A stretch of 64,000 nucleotides of DNA from Leclercia sp. 29361. Lineage in GTDB: Bacteria; Pseudomonadota; Gammaproteobacteria; Enterobacterales; Enterobacteriaceae. Each line of letters opens with the position of its first letter. Within the stretch, counting starts at the first letter, position 1. The DNA is taken from the NCBI RefSeq assembly GCF_011290365.1, contig NZ_CP049786.1:1860001-1924000 (forward strand), written 5' to 3'. The notes under the pieces are model-generated. The model ran no database searches, was not told the DNA's origin, and saw nothing but the letters and a program-made list of their open reading frames with translations. The translations under genes were made by a program, and so were the position numbers. Positions 20,136 to 34,134 of the stretch are shown here, piece after piece.

Positions 20136-23100
20136 TCAGGCGACGGCGTTCTCTTCCAGCTGTCGCATAAAGTTACGCACCCACTCCATACGGATTTTCC
20201 GTTCCGCCAGGTCCTGGGTGAATTTCAGACGCGTCGGGCCGTCCAGGCGATAGTGCTGAGGCTGTTTCTGCAACAGGCCGATCAGCCACATCGGATCGAC
20301 ATGGTTCTTCTCAGCAAACTCAATCATGCCGCCTTTGTCATTCCCTTCCAGCTTGCGGATCCCCAGCTTCTGCGCCTGTTGGCGTAAACGGGCGATATCC
20401 AGCAGGTTGCGCGCCGGATCCGGCAGTAAACCAAAGCGGTCAATCAGCTCCACCTTGATCTCGTTGAGGCTGGCTTCATCTTTGGCGCTGGCAATGCGTT
20501 TATAGAACGACAGACGCGTATTCACATCCGGGATAAAGTCATCCGGCAGCAGGGCAGGCATTCGCAGTTCCACCTCCGTTTGCTGGTTGGTGAGATCTTC
20601 CAGCGACGGCTCGCGGCCTGCCTTCAGGGCATCAACGGCGTTTTCCAGCAGCTCCATATACAGCTGGAAACCGATGGTCTCCATCGAGCCGCTCTGATCT
20701 TCCCCGAGCAACTCGCCCGCGCCGCGGATCTCGAGGTCGTGGGTCGCCAGCGCAAAGCCGGCACCCAGATCTTCCAGCGAGGCAATCGCTTCAAGACGTT
20801 TTTGCGCATCGGTGGTCATCGCTTTCGGGTGTGGAGTCATCAGCCAGGCATAGGCCTGATGGTGTGAACGCCCGACGCGACCGCGCAGCTGGTGGAGCTG
20901 GGCCAGGCCAAAGTGATCCGCCCGCTCAATAATGATGGTATTGGCGGTAGGAATATCGATCCCGGTTTCGATGATCGTGGTGCAGACCAGCACGTTAAAC
21001 CGCTGGTGGTGGAAGTCGTTCATCACCCGCTCCAGCTCGCGCTCGCGCATCTGCCCATGCCCGATGGCGATGCGTGCTTCCGGCACCAGCTCCGCCAGTC
21101 GGTCGGCCGCTTTCTGGATATTCTCCACATCGTTGTAGAGATAATAGACCTGGCCGCCGCGCAGGACTTCACGCAGGATCGCCTCGCGCACCACCAGGTT
21201 ATCGTATTCGCGCACGAAGGTTTTCACCGCCAGACGACGGGCCGGTGGAGTAGCGATAATCGACAGATCGCGCATGCCGCTCATCGCCATGTTTAGCGTG
21301 CGTGGGATCGGCGTGGCGGTGAGGGTCAGGATATCGACATCGGCGCGCATCGCTTTAATCCGCTCCTTATGACGCACGCCAAAGCGGTGCTCTTCGTCGA
21401 CAATCAACAGGCCCAGATCTTTCCACTTAACGTCGCTCTGCAGCAGCTTGTGGGTGCCGATCAGAATGTCGATTTTACCCTCGCTGGCCTCCTCGAGGAT
21501 CTGCGCCTGTTCTTTGGCGCTGCGGAAACGCGACAGCATCTCAATGCGCACCGGCCAGTTGGCAAAGCGGTCGCGGAAGTTATCGTAGTGCTGCTGCGCC
21601 AACAGAGTGGTGGGCACCAGTACGGCCACCTGTTTGTGATTCTCTACCGCGAGGAAGGTGGCGCGCATCGCCACTTCGGTTTTGCCGAAGCCCACGTCGC
21701 CGCACACCAGTCGGTCCATCGCCAGGGGCTGGCACATGTCGCTGAGCACGGCATTGATCGCCTGAGCCTGATCCGGCGTGGTTTCAAACGGGAAGCTGTC
21801 GCAGAACAGCTGGTACTGCTCTTTATCGTGTTTAAAGGCGTAGCCGGTCTTCGCCGCGCGCTGGGCGTAGATGTCCAGCAGCTCTGCCGCCACGTCGCGT
21901 ACTTTTTCCGCCGCTTTCTGCCGCGCCCGCGCCCAGGCGTCGCCGCCCAGTTTATGCAAAGGCGCATTCTCTTCCGCCCCGCCCGCGTAGCGGCTGATCA
22001 GGTGCAGAGACGACACCGGCACGTAGAGTTTGGCGTCGTTGGCGTACATCAGCATCAGGTATTCGCCCTTGATGCCGCCCGCTTCCAGGGTAGTCATCCC
22101 TGCGTAACGGCCCACGCCATGCTCGAGATGGACAATCGGCTGGCCGGGGTGCAGCTCCGCCAGGTTGCGGATCAGCGTATCCGGGTTGATGGTGCGGCGG
22201 CTGTCCTGACGACGGCGCGCCACGCGCTCCCCCAGCAGATCGCTTTCGCAGATCAGTGCCAGGTTATTGATCGTATCAATAAAGCCATGCTCGGCGGCGC
22301 CGATCATCAGATAGCGCCCGGTACCGCTGGCTTCATCCAGACGCAGGATGCGCTTCGGTGCCACTTTGATGCGGCTGAGCAGCTCGCCCAGCGCCTCACG
22401 GCGGCCTTCGCTTTCCACCGAGAAGATCACCGGCCCGGTAAAGGCCTCGAGGAACTTACGCAGGTTATCCAGCGGGGATTTATTCTGCGCCTGCACCGCG
22501 AGGTCCGGCAGCGTCTGATACGCCAGATTGGTGTTGGCAGCTTTGTCCGGCAGGTTGTCAGTTTTCAGCTGCACCCGCGGCCAGCGTTTCAGCTCGCTGA
22601 ACAGCTCGTCGGTGCGCAGCCACAGCAGCTCAGGCTCCAGCAGGGGACGCATCGGATCCACGCCACGGTTCTCAAACCGCGCCCGGGTTTCACTCTCAAA
22701 ACGGTTAGCGCTGGCTTCCAGATCGCCGGTGTTGAGCACCAGGGTATTGGCCGGGAAGTAGCTGAACAGAGGAGGCAATGGCTCGCTGAAGAACAGCGGC
22801 TGCCAGTATTCGATCCCCGTTGGCAGGGTGCCTTTACTCACCTGCTGGTAGATATGCTCCGCGTCGCGTTTAACCTCAAACTTATCGCGCCACTGGCTGC
22901 GGAACAGCTCAATGGCGGTTTTGTCGGTCGGGAACTCGTGCGCCGGCAGCAGGTTGATGGCCTCCACTTCCTCCAGCGTGCGCTGGGTGTCGGCGTCAAA
23001 CAGGCGCAGGCTGTCGATTTCGTCATCGAAGAAATCGAGACGGTACGGCAGCGCACTGCCCATCGGGAAGAGATCCAGCAGGGCGCCGCGGGTGGCGTAC

Positions 23101-23582
23101 TCCCCGTGCTCCATAACCTGATCCACATGGCGATAGCCGGCGCTGTCGAGCTGGACGCGCAGGGCATCCCGCGACAGGCGCTGGCCCTTTTTCATCACCA
23201 GCGCATGCCCGTGCAGATAGCTGTGCGGGCAGACGCGCTGCATCAGGGTATTCACCGGCACAATCAGCACGCCGCGCTGCATGGTGGGCAGCTGATAGAG
23301 CGTGGAGAGGCGCGAGGAGATGATCTCCTGGTGCGGTGAGAAGCTGTCGTAGGGCAGGGTCTCCCAGTCGGCAAGACTGGTGACCAGCTGATCGGTAAAC
23401 TGGCGGATCTCATCATGCAGGCGCAGGGCGTTTTGCATGTCCGGCGCGACCAGCACCACCGGTCCCTGATGGCGCTCTGCGATCTCTGCAACCAGCGTGG
23501 CGCAGGCTGCCCCGGTCAGTTCACCCAACTGGCGTTGGTCGCCCGCTTTGCCGGGCAGGGAAAAACGATATTGTTCAGGCAT
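20136..23582 (-). CDS. mfd: Transcription-repair coupling factor Mfd
   Basis: ATP-driven translocase that removes stalled RNA polymerase and recruits UvrA to the damage. From MPEQYRFS it is 1148 residues, exactly the E. coli length. Domains in order: UvrB-like N-terminal part, RNA-polymerase-interacting domain around HLEHGVGRYAGM, then the RecG-like helicase with Walker A GDVGFGKTEVAMRA (near 630), DEEHRFG box, TATPIPRT and QLRGRVGRS, and the C-terminal TRCF domain. An upstream in-frame start would add 11 residues and is not supported. Confidence 0.98.
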   Translation of the reverse strand: MPEQYRFSLPGKAGDQRQLGELTGAACATLVAEIAERHQGPVVLVAPDMQNALRLHDEIRQFTDQLVTSLADWETLPYDSFSPHQEIISSRLSTLYQLPTMQRGVLIVPVNTLMQRVCPHSYLHGHALVMKKGQRLSRDALRVQLDSAGYRHVDQVMEHGEYATRGALLDLFPMGSALPYRLDFFDDEIDSLRLFDADTQRTLEEVEAINLLPAHEFPTDKTAIELFRSQWRDKFEVKRDAEHIYQQVSKGTLPTGIEYWQPLFFSEPLPPLFSYFPANTLVLNTGDLEASANRFESETRARFENRGVDPMRPLLEPELLWLRTDELFSELKRWPRVQLKTDNLPDKAANTNLAYQTLPDLAVQAQNKSPLDNLRKFLEAFTGPVIFSVESEGRREALGELLSRIKVAPKRILRLDEASGTGRYLMIGAAEHGFIDTINNLALICESDLLGERVARRRQDSRRTINPDTLIRNLAELHPGQPIVHLEHGVGRYAGMTTLEAGGIKGEYLMLMYANDAKLYVPVSSLHLISRYAGGAEENAPLHKLGGDAWARARQKAAEKVRDVAAELLDIYAQRAAKTGYAFKHDKEQYQLFCDSFPFETTPDQAQAINAVLSDMCQPLAMDRLVCGDVGFGKTEVAMRATFLAVENHKQVAVLVPTTLLAQQHYDNFRDRFANWPVRIEMLSRFRSAKEQAQILEEASEGKIDILIGTHKLLQSDVKWKDLGLLIVDEEHRFGVRHKERIKAMRADVDILTLTATPIPRTLNMAMSGMRDLSIIATPPARRLAVKTFVREYDNLVVREAILREVLRGGQVYYLYNDVENIQKAADRLAELVPEARIAIGHGQMRERELERVMNDFHHQRFNVLVCTTIIETGIDIPTANTIIIERADHFGLAQLHQLRGRVGRSHHQAYAWLMTPHPKAMTTDAQKRLEAIASLEDLGAGFALATHDLEIRGAGELLGEDQSGSMETIGFQLYMELLENAVDALKAGREPSLEDLTNQQTEVELRMPALLPDDFIPDVNTRLSFYKRIASAKDEASLNEIKVELIDRFGLLPDPARNLLDIARLRQQAQKLGIRKLEGNDKGGMIEFAEKNHVDPMWLIGLLQKQPQHYRLDGPTRLKFTQDLAERKIRMEWVRNFMRQLEENAVA

Positions 23583-23681
23583 GGCTTTGTCAGGATCTCT
23601 TATTGGGCATATCACTGATACACAATGTCTTTATTATCCTTGATCGTTTTACATTAGCAAATCGTAACCGCACACAGCGTG

Positions 23682-23699
23682 AAAAGCCCCTTCAGGGGC
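23682..23699 (-). terminator. ycfT terminator
   Basis: Minus strand: GCCCC-TGAA-GGGGC followed by TTTT, directly beyond the ycfT stop. Confidence 0.65.
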
Positions 23700-23700
23700 G

Positions 23701-24774
23701 CTAGCGCGTGGCCTGAGCCGGGGTCAGACGGGCAGGCGGCGTAAAGAAGAAATCCCCGGTCAGCGCAGTGGAGAGTTTACGCGCCCCCAGTCCTACCAGG
23801 GTGCAGACCAGCAGGCTGGCAAACGGGTAGATCAGCACCAGGGTCAGCTCTGCCCACACCGGCCAGGTTCCGCTGTTTAGCTGGTGGATCATAACCAGGC
23901 TGACCCCTTCGATCAGGATGCGGTGGGTGGTGTAGATGGCAATGGTGTTCGAGCCCACCACGTTCAGCAGGTTGTCAGGCCCCACGGTGAAACGCTGCTC
24001 AAGGCGGTAGAACAGCGCCATGATCAGCAGAATCGACAGCAGCGACAGCGGCAGGGGAACGCCGACGAACCACAGTACGACGGAGACCACCCCGAACGCT
24101 GCCACCGCCAGCGCGTCCCGGCGCCATACCCGGGTCTGCATCCACGCCATCAGCTGCACCCCGTACCAGGCTCCGAGGCTGTAATAGATCATATTGCGCA
24201 CCACGCTGTTCATTCCCCACCACGGCAGCGGCAGGAAGTTGATCGCAATGCTGACCAGGGCCAGCAGCCCGATGAGCGGCAGCTTCCAGCGGCTCAGCAG
24301 CTTGCAGAGAGTGAAATAGACCACCAGGGCGTAGAGATACCACAGGCTGGTGCTGGCGGTGAGCATCCCGGTGATAAAGCCGGTCAGCGAGTCGGCATAG
24401 GCGGCGTTCGAGGCGGTATTCAGATCCCGCTCCGGTGCCAGCCAGGCATTAAGGTGGGTTAGCGCCTGCCACTGCAATACGCCCCACAGCGCCAGCACCC
24501 AGATGATGCTCCAGAGCCGTTTGTCGAGGCAGGTTTTCCAGTCCACCTCATCAATATAGCGCCGGACCAGATACCCCGAGATAAAGAAGAACACCGGCAT
24601 GCGGAAGGGGGCGAGATAAAGATTGAACGTCACCCAGCATTTAGCGAGCAGCACCGAAAGCGGAGCGTGCAGCGCCTCAAGGTGGGGATAAAAGGTGATC
24701 ACCGAGTGGTAGATCACCACCAGGCAGATGCACAGCCCTTTTATCTGGTTAATCCATAGTGCTTTTTGTTTCAT
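23701..24774 (-). CDS. ycfT: Inner-membrane acyltransferase-3 family protein YcfT
   Basis: 357-residue polytopic protein of the acyltransferase-3 family (OpgC/OafA type), substrate unknown. It starts MKQKALWINQIKGLCICLVVIYHSVI, in which the family His (YHS) is present. About ten hydrophobic helices follow, with ISGYLVRRYID and the conserved NTIAIYTTHRIL near the end. Same length and place as in E. coli, upstream of and divergent from lolC. Confidence 0.9.
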   Translation of the reverse strand: MKQKALWINQIKGLCICLVVIYHSVITFYPHLEALHAPLSVLLAKCWVTFNLYLAPFRMPVFFFISGYLVRRYIDEVDWKTCLDKRLWSIIWVLALWGVLQWQALTHLNAWLAPERDLNTASNAAYADSLTGFITGMLTASTSLWYLYALVVYFTLCKLLSRWKLPLIGLLALVSIAINFLPLPWWGMNSVVRNMIYYSLGAWYGVQLMAWMQTRVWRRDALAVAAFGVVSVVLWFVGVPLPLSLLSILLIMALFYRLEQRFTVGPDNLLNVVGSNTIAIYTTHRILIEGVSLVMIHQLNSGTWPVWAELTLVLIYPFASLLVCTLVGLGARKLSTALTGDFFFTPPARLTPAQATR

Positions 24775-24995
24775 CGCTTACCGGGTCCTCTGTTTTTAAC
24801 GTCATCGAGCGGGTAAGTGTGTTGAGCGGCTGACAGGATGTAACGGGTAAGAGTCTGTAAGCGGATGATTTTCAGAAAAACTGCAAAGGACGCGGTATTG
24901 AAGGGAGGGGTCAGTCAGCGGGTACTGCCTTGATTTAACCTGTTTTTTCGGATAATTGATTAGCAAAGCTTCGGGTATCAGTCATTTACCCTTAG

Positions 24996-28184
<3,189 letters not shown>

Positions 28185-28235
28185 TTACGTCATGATTTAG
28201 CGGTGTTTGCCGCCAAATCAACAGAGGAATGCGTT

Positions 28236-29147
28236 ATGTATTATGGATTTGATATTGGCGGCACCAAAATTGCGCTGGGCGTATTTGATACCAACCTGAA
28301 ATTGCAGTGGGAAACCCGGGTTCCCACTCCGCGCGAAAGCTACGATGAATTCTTAACCGCCATTGCCGCGCTGGTGGCCCAGGCCGATGAACGCTTCGGC
28401 GTGAAGGGCTCGGTGGGCATTGGCATTCCGGGGATGCCGGAAACCGGCGACGGCACGCTGTATGCCGCCAACGTCCCTGCCGCCAGCGGTAAGCCGCTGC
28501 GCGCCGACCTGACCAGACTCCTCGAACGCGACGTGCGCCTCGACAACGACGCCAACTGTTTTGCCCTCTCCGAAGCCTGGGATGACGAGTTCCAGCAGTA
28601 TCCGCTGGTGATGGGGTTGATCCTCGGCACCGGCGTCGGTGGCGGGATCGTTGTTGACGGCAAACCGGTTACCGGGCGCAGCTATATCACCGGTGAGTTC
28701 GGCCATATTCGTCTGCCGGTGGATGCCCTGGAGGTGGTCGGACGCGATTTCCCGCTCCTTCGCTGCGGCTGCGGCCAGCACGGCTGCATTGAGAATTACC
28801 TCTCGGGCGGCGGATTTGCGTGGCTTTATGAACACTTCTATCATCAAAAACGACAGGCGCCAGAAATCATTACGCTGTGGGAGCAGGGTGATGAACAGGC
28901 CATTGAGCACGTGGAACGCTATCTCGATCTGCTTGCCGTGTGTCTGGGCAACATCCTGACCATTGTCGATCCTGACCTGCTGGTGATCGGCGGGGGATTA
29001 TCGAACTTTACGGCCATCGCCGAGCGGTTATCCGGTCGGTTGCCGCGTCATCTGTTGCCGGTCGCCCGCGTGCCGCGCATTGAGCGCGCACGCCATGGCG
29101 ACGCCGGGGGGATGCGCGGTGCCGCATTCCTCCATCTCACCCGCTAG
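28236..29147 (+). CDS. nagK: N-acetyl-D-glucosamine kinase NagK
   Basis: ROK-family kinase that phosphorylates GlcNAc recovered from wall turnover. 303 residues from [15 protein letters not shown] (phosphate-1 motif). The ROK zinc motif [15 protein letters not shown] is present with GTGVGGGIV upstream. SD AGAGGAA. Follows lolE by 51 bases and precedes cobB; the same sequence of genes as in E. coli. Confidence 0.96.
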   Translation: MYYGFDIGGTKIALGVFDTNLKLQWETRVPTPRESYDEFLTAIAALVAQADERFGVKGSVGIGIPGMPETGDGTLYAANVPAASGKPLRADLTRLLERDVRLDNDANCFALSEAWDDEFQQYPLVMGLILGTGVGGGIVVDGKPVTGRSYITGEFGHIRLPVDALEVVGRDFPLLRCGCGQHGCIENYLSGGGFAWLYEHFYHQKRQAPEIITLWEQGDEQAIEHVERYLDLLAVCLGNILTIVDPDLLVIGGGLSNFTAIAERLSGRLPRHLLPVARVPRIERARHGDAGGMRGAAFLHLTR

Positions 29148-29162
29148 TCATACGAGGTTACT

Positions 29163-29984
29163 ATGCTGTCGCGCCGGTCACATCGACTCAGCCGTTTTCG
29201 TAAAAACAAACGCCGCTTGCGTGAACGCTTACGCCAGCGAATTTTCTTTCAGGATGGGGCGCTGCCAGAATTGATGGAAAAGCCAAGAGTGTTAGTCCTG
29301 ACCGGGGCGGGGATCTCCGCCGAGTCGGGCATTCGAACCTTTCGCGCTACCGACGGGTTGTGGGAAGAGCATCGCGTAGAAGATGTGGCGACGCCGGAAG
29401 GCTTCGCCCGGAATCCGCAGCTGGTGCAGGAGTTCTACAACGCCCGTCGCCGTCAGCTGCAGTCGCCGGAGATCGCCCCTAACGCGGCGCATCTGGCGCT
29501 GGCCAGGCTGGAAGAGGCGCTGGGGGATCGTTTTCTGCTGGTGACCCAGAACATTGACAACCTGCACGAGCGCGCAGGCAACAAGAACGTGATCCATATG
29601 CACGGCGAACTGCTGAAGGTGCGCTGTTCCGGCAGCGGGCAGGTATTCAACTGGCCGGGCGATGTCACTCTCGATGATAAATGCCACTGCTGCCAGTTCC
29701 CGTCTCCGCTGCGTCCGCACGTGGTCTGGTTCGGCGAAATGCCGCTGGGAATGGATGAGATCTACAGCGCCCTGGCGATGGCGGATGTGTTTATCGCCAT
29801 TGGCACCTCCGGGCATGTCTATCCGGCGGCGGGATTCGTCCACGAGGCGAAGCTGCACGGGGCGCACACGGTGGAACTGAACCTTGAGCCGAGCCAGGTA
29901 GGCAGCGAGTTTGAAGAGAAAACCTACGGACTGGCGAGCGAAGTGGTGCCGGAGTTTGTGGATAAACTTTTGAAAGGTTTGTAG
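29163..29984 (+). CDS. cobB: NAD-dependent protein deacylase CobB
   Basis: Sirtuin that removes acetyl and succinyl groups from proteins, for example acetyl-CoA synthetase. 273 residues. A basic N-terminal extension (residues 1-37, [23 protein letters not shown]) precedes MEKPRV, which may be a second start giving the short form known in Salmonella. Sirtuin motifs: [26 protein letters not shown], catalytic His in HMHGELL, and a Cys cluster around KCHCCQ. It ends KLLKGL, six residues shorter than E. coli CobB. Confidence 0.95.
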   Translation: MLSRRSHRLSRFRKNKRRLRERLRQRIFFQDGALPELMEKPRVLVLTGAGISAESGIRTFRATDGLWEEHRVEDVATPEGFARNPQLVQEFYNARRRQLQSPEIAPNAAHLALARLEEALGDRFLLVTQNIDNLHERAGNKNVIHMHGELLKVRCSGSGQVFNWPGDVTLDDKCHCCQFPSPLRPHVVWFGEMPLGMDEIYSALAMADVFIAIGTSGHVYPAAGFVHEAKLHGAHTVELNLEPSQVGSEFEEKTYGLASEVVPEFVDKLLKGL

Positions 29985-29991
29985 AAAAAAC

Positions 29992-30064
29992 GCCGGGCGG
30001 CACTGCGTTTGCCCGGCCTACGGTATACGCCGTTGTAGGCCCGGTAAGCGAAGCGCCACCGGGC
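29992..30064. repeat. BIME between cobB and potD
   Basis: Two inverted REP elements (29992-30017 and 30039-30064) fill the 93-base gap between the converging genes. In E. coli K-12 ycfZ and ymfA lie here; they are absent. Confidence 0.85.
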
Positions 30065-30077
30065 GTTGTTGCCGGAC

Positions 30078-31124
30078 TTAACGACCCGCCTTCAACTTCT
30101 GGTAATACTCTTCATACAGGCGGCTGGCGTCGCCCACGTCGTTCTGCCACTCGCCTTTGCTGACGGTTGCCGCATCCGGGTAGAGCGACTTGTCGTTCGC
30201 TACCTCCGGGCTCAGCAGTTTGCGGGCGGCCAGATTTGGCGTCGGATAGCCGATGGTTTCCGCCACCTGTTTAGCCACATCCGGGCGCAGCAGGAAGTTA
30301 ATCAGCTGCATTGCACCCTCCACATTTTTGGCATTGGCCGGAATCGACAGGCTGTCCATCCAGAAGATCCCGCCCTCTTCAGGCCACACCACTTCCAGCG
30401 GCGTGCCGGCCTGGCGCGCCACGTACGCCGAACCGTTCCACACCATCCCCACGTTGACTTCCCCTTCCATATACGGGTTAGCCGGGTTATCGGAGTTGAA
30501 CGCCGCAACGTTTGGCATCAGCTTTTGCAGCTCGTGATACGCCGCTTCAATCTCTTTCGGATCGGTAGTGTTGCCGGAGTAGCCCAGCTTACGCAGCGCC
30601 ACCTGGAACACTTCGCGCGCGTCGTCGGTCAGCAGTAATCCGCCTTTGTATTCCGGCTTCCACAGATCCGCCCAGCGGGTCACTGCTTTAGGATCCATTG
30701 CCTCGGTATTGATCCCGATCGCCGTCGCGCCCCAGATATAAGGAATAGAGTAATCGTTATTGGGGTCAAACGGCTTGTTGAGCATCTCCGGATCGAGGTT
30801 TGAAAAATTGGTTAGCTTCGATTTGTCGATCTTCTGGATCATTCCCTCTTTGCGCATCTTGTCGACAAAATAGGTCGACGGGACCACCAGATCGTAGGCG
30901 CCATCTTTATAGGTTTTGAGCTTGGCGTACATGGTTTCATTCGACTCGTAGGTGGAATAGATAACCTTGATGCCCGTCTCTTTGGTGAACTGCTCCAGCA
31001 GGCCCGGCGGCACATACTCGGTCCAGTTGTAGAAGTAGAGCGTTTTACTGTCGTCCGCGTGCGCAGCGCCCATACCCATTGCGAGAGCGCCTGCCGCGAG
31101 CAGGTGGCGTGACCATTTTTTCAT
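30078..31124 (-). CDS. potD: Spermidine/putrescine-binding protein PotD
   Basis: Periplasmic receptor of the PotABCD polyamine importer. 348 residues with a signal peptide MKKWSRHLLAAGALAMGMGAAHA and the type-2 binding fold. The polyamine-contact motif region YNWTEYVP and IPYIWGATAIGIN are present. Its ATG overlaps the potC stop (TAATG). Confidence 0.97.
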   Translation of the reverse strand: MKKWSRHLLAAGALAMGMGAAHADDSKTLYFYNWTEYVPPGLLEQFTKETGIKVIYSTYESNETMYAKLKTYKDGAYDLVVPSTYFVDKMRKEGMIQKIDKSKLTNFSNLDPEMLNKPFDPNNDYSIPYIWGATAIGINTEAMDPKAVTRWADLWKPEYKGGLLLTDDAREVFQVALRKLGYSGNTTDPKEIEAAYHELQKLMPNVAAFNSDNPANPYMEGEVNVGMVWNGSAYVARQAGTPLEVVWPEEGGIFWMDSLSIPANAKNVEGAMQLINFLLRPDVAKQVAETIGYPTPNLAARKLLSPEVANDKSLYPDAATVSKGEWQNDVGDASRLYEEYYQKLKAGR

Positions 31125-31912
31125 TAATACGTCCCCTGAGATTTTGTTTTATCACGAGCAATAAGCTGGCTGGCGATCACCAGAACCAGCGATAACATCA
31201 ACAGAATGGTCGCCAGCGCGTTCACCTCCGGTGAGACGCCGACTTTCACCATTGAATAGATCTTCAACGGCAGAATTTCATAGCTCGGGCCGGTGACAAA
31301 CGACGACACCACCACGTCATCCATCGACAGGGTAAAGCTGAGCAGCCATCCTGCGGCCACGGCGGGCATCGCCAGCGGCAGGATAATTTTGCGCAGGATG
31401 ATCATCTCGCTGGCACCCAGATCTTTTGCCGCTTCCAGCATCCGCACATCAAAGCCCTTCAGACGGGAGTAGACCGTCACCACTACAAACGGCAGGCAGA
31501 AGGTGATGTGCGAGAACAGCAGCGACCAGAAGCCCAGTTGTACCCCCAGCAGCATAAACAGCACCAGCAGCGAAATGGCCATCACGATGTCCGGGGACAT
31601 CATCACCACAAACAGCATCCCGCTGACGAAGGGCTTGCCGCGAAAACGGTAGCGGTAGAGCGCCACCGCGGTCAGGGAGCCAATCAGGGTGGCGAAGGTG
31701 GCCGAGAAGATAGCCATCGTCAGCGAGTGTTGCGCCGCCTGTAGCAGGCTGTCGTTATTCATCAGCAGGCTGTACCACTGGGTGGTGAACCCCTGCCAGT
31801 TGATGCCAAAGCGCGAGCTGTTGAATGAATTGACGATCAGAATAATGATCGGAATGTAGAGATACGCATAGATGGCGGTCATAAAACCGCCGCGAAGCAG
31901 TCGACCAATCAT
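31124..31912 (-). CDS. potC: Polyamine ABC transporter permease PotC
   Basis: Inner-membrane permease subunit with six helices. 262 residues. The EAA loop that contacts PotA is EAAKDLGASEMIILRKIILPLAMP. Overlaps potB (ATGA) and potD. Two residues shorter at the C-terminus than E. coli PotC. Confidence 0.96.
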   Translation of the reverse strand: MIGRLLRGGFMTAIYAYLYIPIIILIVNSFNSSRFGINWQGFTTQWYSLLMNNDSLLQAAQHSLTMAIFSATFATLIGSLTAVALYRYRFRGKPFVSGMLFVVMMSPDIVMAISLLVLFMLLGVQLGFWSLLFSHITFCLPFVVVTVYSRLKGFDVRMLEAAKDLGASEMIILRKIILPLAMPAVAAGWLLSFTLSMDDVVVSSFVTGPSYEILPLKIYSMVKVGVSPEVNALATILLMLSLVLVIASQLIARDKTKSQGTY

Positions 31913-32766
31913 CCGAGTTCACCCTTATTGTTAAGCAAGCGCGAGGCACGCCAGTAGACCAGCAGCATCAGGCCCATCACCACCGTCAGGGTGATGCTGG
32001 TCGCCGAGCCGAACGGCCAGTCGCGAATGTTCAGGAACTGGCTCTTGATGACGTTACCGATCAGCAGGTTCTTTGCGCCGCCCATCAGGTCGGAGACGTA
32101 GAACAGCCCCATCGCCGGCAGCATCACCAGCAGACAGCCAGCAATGATCCCCGGCATGGTCAGCGGGATGATGATGCGGATAAAGGTCTGCAGCTTGCTG
32201 GCACCCAAATCTCGCGCCGCTTCCAGCAGGGGTTTATCCAGCTTTTCGATGCTGGAGTAGAGCGGCATGACCATAAACGGCAGCAGGATATAGACCAGCC
32301 CGACGATCACCGCCCCGGGTGTAAACATAATGCGGATCGGGGTGTCTATCACCCCGATCCAGAGCAGAAACGCGTTCAGGTAGCCTTTGGTGCTGAGGAA
32401 AATCTTCAGGCCGTAGATGCGGATCAGGGAGTTGGTCCAGAAGGGCACAATCAGCAGAAACAGCAGCAGCGGACGCACCTTCGACGGCAGCTTCGCCAGA
32501 AACCAGGCGAAAGGGTAGCCGAGCACCAGACAGGCGACGGTGGCGATCAGCGCCATATTGAGCGAATGGAGCAGCACCTGGAAATAGAGCGGATCGAGCA
32601 GGCGCGCATAGTTATCCAGCGTAAAGACCAGCGAGACGAAATGCACATCGTCGCGGGTCAAAAAGCTGGTGGCAATGATCATCAGGTTGGGTAAAAAGAC
32701 AAATAACACAAGCCAACCGACGATAGTGGCGATCACCACATTCTGGAACTTACTTGTGTTCTTCAT
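31909..32766 (-). CDS. potB: Polyamine ABC transporter permease PotB
   Basis: Second permease subunit. 285 residues from [29 protein letters not shown] loop [25 protein letters not shown]. The start lies inside the end of potA. An ATG 12 bases upstream would add MCWL and is less likely. Confidence 0.95.
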   Translation of the reverse strand: MKNTSKFQNVVIATIVGWLVLFVFLPNLMIIATSFLTRDDVHFVSLVFTLDNYARLLDPLYFQVLLHSLNMALIATVACLVLGYPFAWFLAKLPSKVRPLLLFLLIVPFWTNSLIRIYGLKIFLSTKGYLNAFLLWIGVIDTPIRIMFTPGAVIVGLVYILLPFMVMPLYSSIEKLDKPLLEAARDLGASKLQTFIRIIIPLTMPGIIAGCLLVMLPAMGLFYVSDLMGGAKNLLIGNVIKSQFLNIRDWPFGSATSITLTVVMGLMLLVYWRASRLLNNKGELG

Positions 32767-33886
32767 CAGCCAGCACAACCTCCCAGCTCTCTACCCAGTT
32801 AATGACCATTTTCTGATTGAGCGAGTGGTCGAAGTCAGGATCGTCCTCGTTAAAGAACTCACTGACGATCACCAGTTTGCCGTTTTCCAGTTCGACCACC
32901 GATTCGAGCGTCATCCCTTTGTAGTTGCGCTCGCGGATATAGCCGATCAACCCTTCTGCTTCGGTCTCGTCGTGGATCTCATCGACGCGCAGATCTTCCG
33001 GGCGCAGCAGGACGTTGAGCTGTTGCCCGGGTTCCACGGCAAAGTTAACGAAGATATTGCAGGCGCGACCTTCGACGTTAGCTAACACCCGCTGGTCATC
33101 GAGGCGTTCAATAACCGTAGCACTGAAGATATTGATTTCGCCAATAAAGCTGGCGACAAACAGGTTTTTTGGCTCTTCGTAGATTTCACGCGGGGTGCCG
33201 TCCTGCTCGATTTTGCCGTCGCGCATCACCACGATGCGATCGGACATGGTCAGAGCCTCTTCCTGATCGTGGGTGACAAACACAAAGGTGATCCCGAGCT
33301 TACGCTGCAGCGCCTTTAACTCGTTCTGCATCTGCTTGCGCAGCTTGTAATCCAGCGCGGACAGGGACTCATCCAGCAGCAGCAGGCGCGGCTTATTGAC
33401 CACCGCGCGGGCGATGGCGACGCGCTGCTGCTGTCCACCTGACAGCTGGTGCGGCTTACGCTGGGCGAACGTCTCCAGCTGCACCATGCGCAGGGCATCG
33501 GTGACGCGGGGCGTGATCTCACTGGCCGGGGTTTTTTGCATCCGCAGGCCAAAGGCGACGTTTTCGAAAACCGTCATGTGCGGGAAAAGGGCGTAGCTTT
33601 GAAAGACGGTATTGACGTGTCGGTGTTCAGCAGGAACCTGCGTGATGTCCTGATCTTCAAGATGAATATGGCCGTGATCGACGTTTTCCAGCCCGGCGAT
33701 AAGGCGAAGCACTGTCGTTTTACCGCAGCCCGATGGGCCAAGCAGCGTAAGAAATTCGCCGTTGTTGATAGTCAAATCGAGGTCGGAAATGACGGTTTTT
33801 CCGTCAAAGCTTTTACCAATTCCGGCCAGTTGCACCAACGGTGACAGTGAAGCTGGTTGTGTATTCAATTTTTGATTCAGTCCCAT
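32750..33886 (-). CDS. potA: Polyamine ABC transporter ATPase PotA
   Basis: ATPase of the polyamine importer. 378 residues: Walker [10 protein letters not shown] (about 50-58), signature [16 protein letters not shown], Walker [14 protein letters not shown] (Ser where most have Pro, as in E. coli PotA), H-loop VTHD, and a C-terminal TOBE domain from about 290. First gene of potABCD. The 248-base gap to pepT contains the divergent promoters. Confidence 0.97.
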   Translation of the reverse strand: MGLNQKLNTQPASLSPLVQLAGIGKSFDGKTVISDLDLTINNGEFLTLLGPSGCGKTTVLRLIAGLENVDHGHIHLEDQDITQVPAEHRHVNTVFQSYALFPHMTVFENVAFGLRMQKTPASEITPRVTDALRMVQLETFAQRKPHQLSGGQQQRVAIARAVVNKPRLLLLDESLSALDYKLRKQMQNELKALQRKLGITFVFVTHDQEEALTMSDRIVVMRDGKIEQDGTPREIYEEPKNLFVASFIGEINIFSATVIERLDDQRVLANVEGRACNIFVNFAVEPGQQLNVLLRPEDLRVDEIHDETEAEGLIGYIRERNYKGMTLESVVELENGKLVIVSEFFNEDDPDFDHSLNQKMVINWVESWEVVLADEEHK

Positions 33887-34134
33887 ATCGACGCTGCAAA
33901 TGCTTATCGCAGCGGGGTTTGTGGTTAGCCACCTTGGTGATACGTAATGAGGGCGGACATTCTACGGGAATACGCTGTAATCGCCAATCCTTGTTACCCA
34001 TTGATAAGCTACATTTATTATCGAAAGCGGCGAAAAACGGAAATATTCTCGTTTACGGGATAAAAGTGACCTGACGCAATATTTGGGTTTTGATGCTTAC
34101 TGATAATGTTGTCACGAAAAGTGAGGGTGACTGC

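Noticed and set aside
21369..23339. 656-codon open frame on the plus strand
   Set aside because: Antisense to mfd, whose full-length protein is certain; the frame reflects high GC in the third codon position and has no ribosome binding site.
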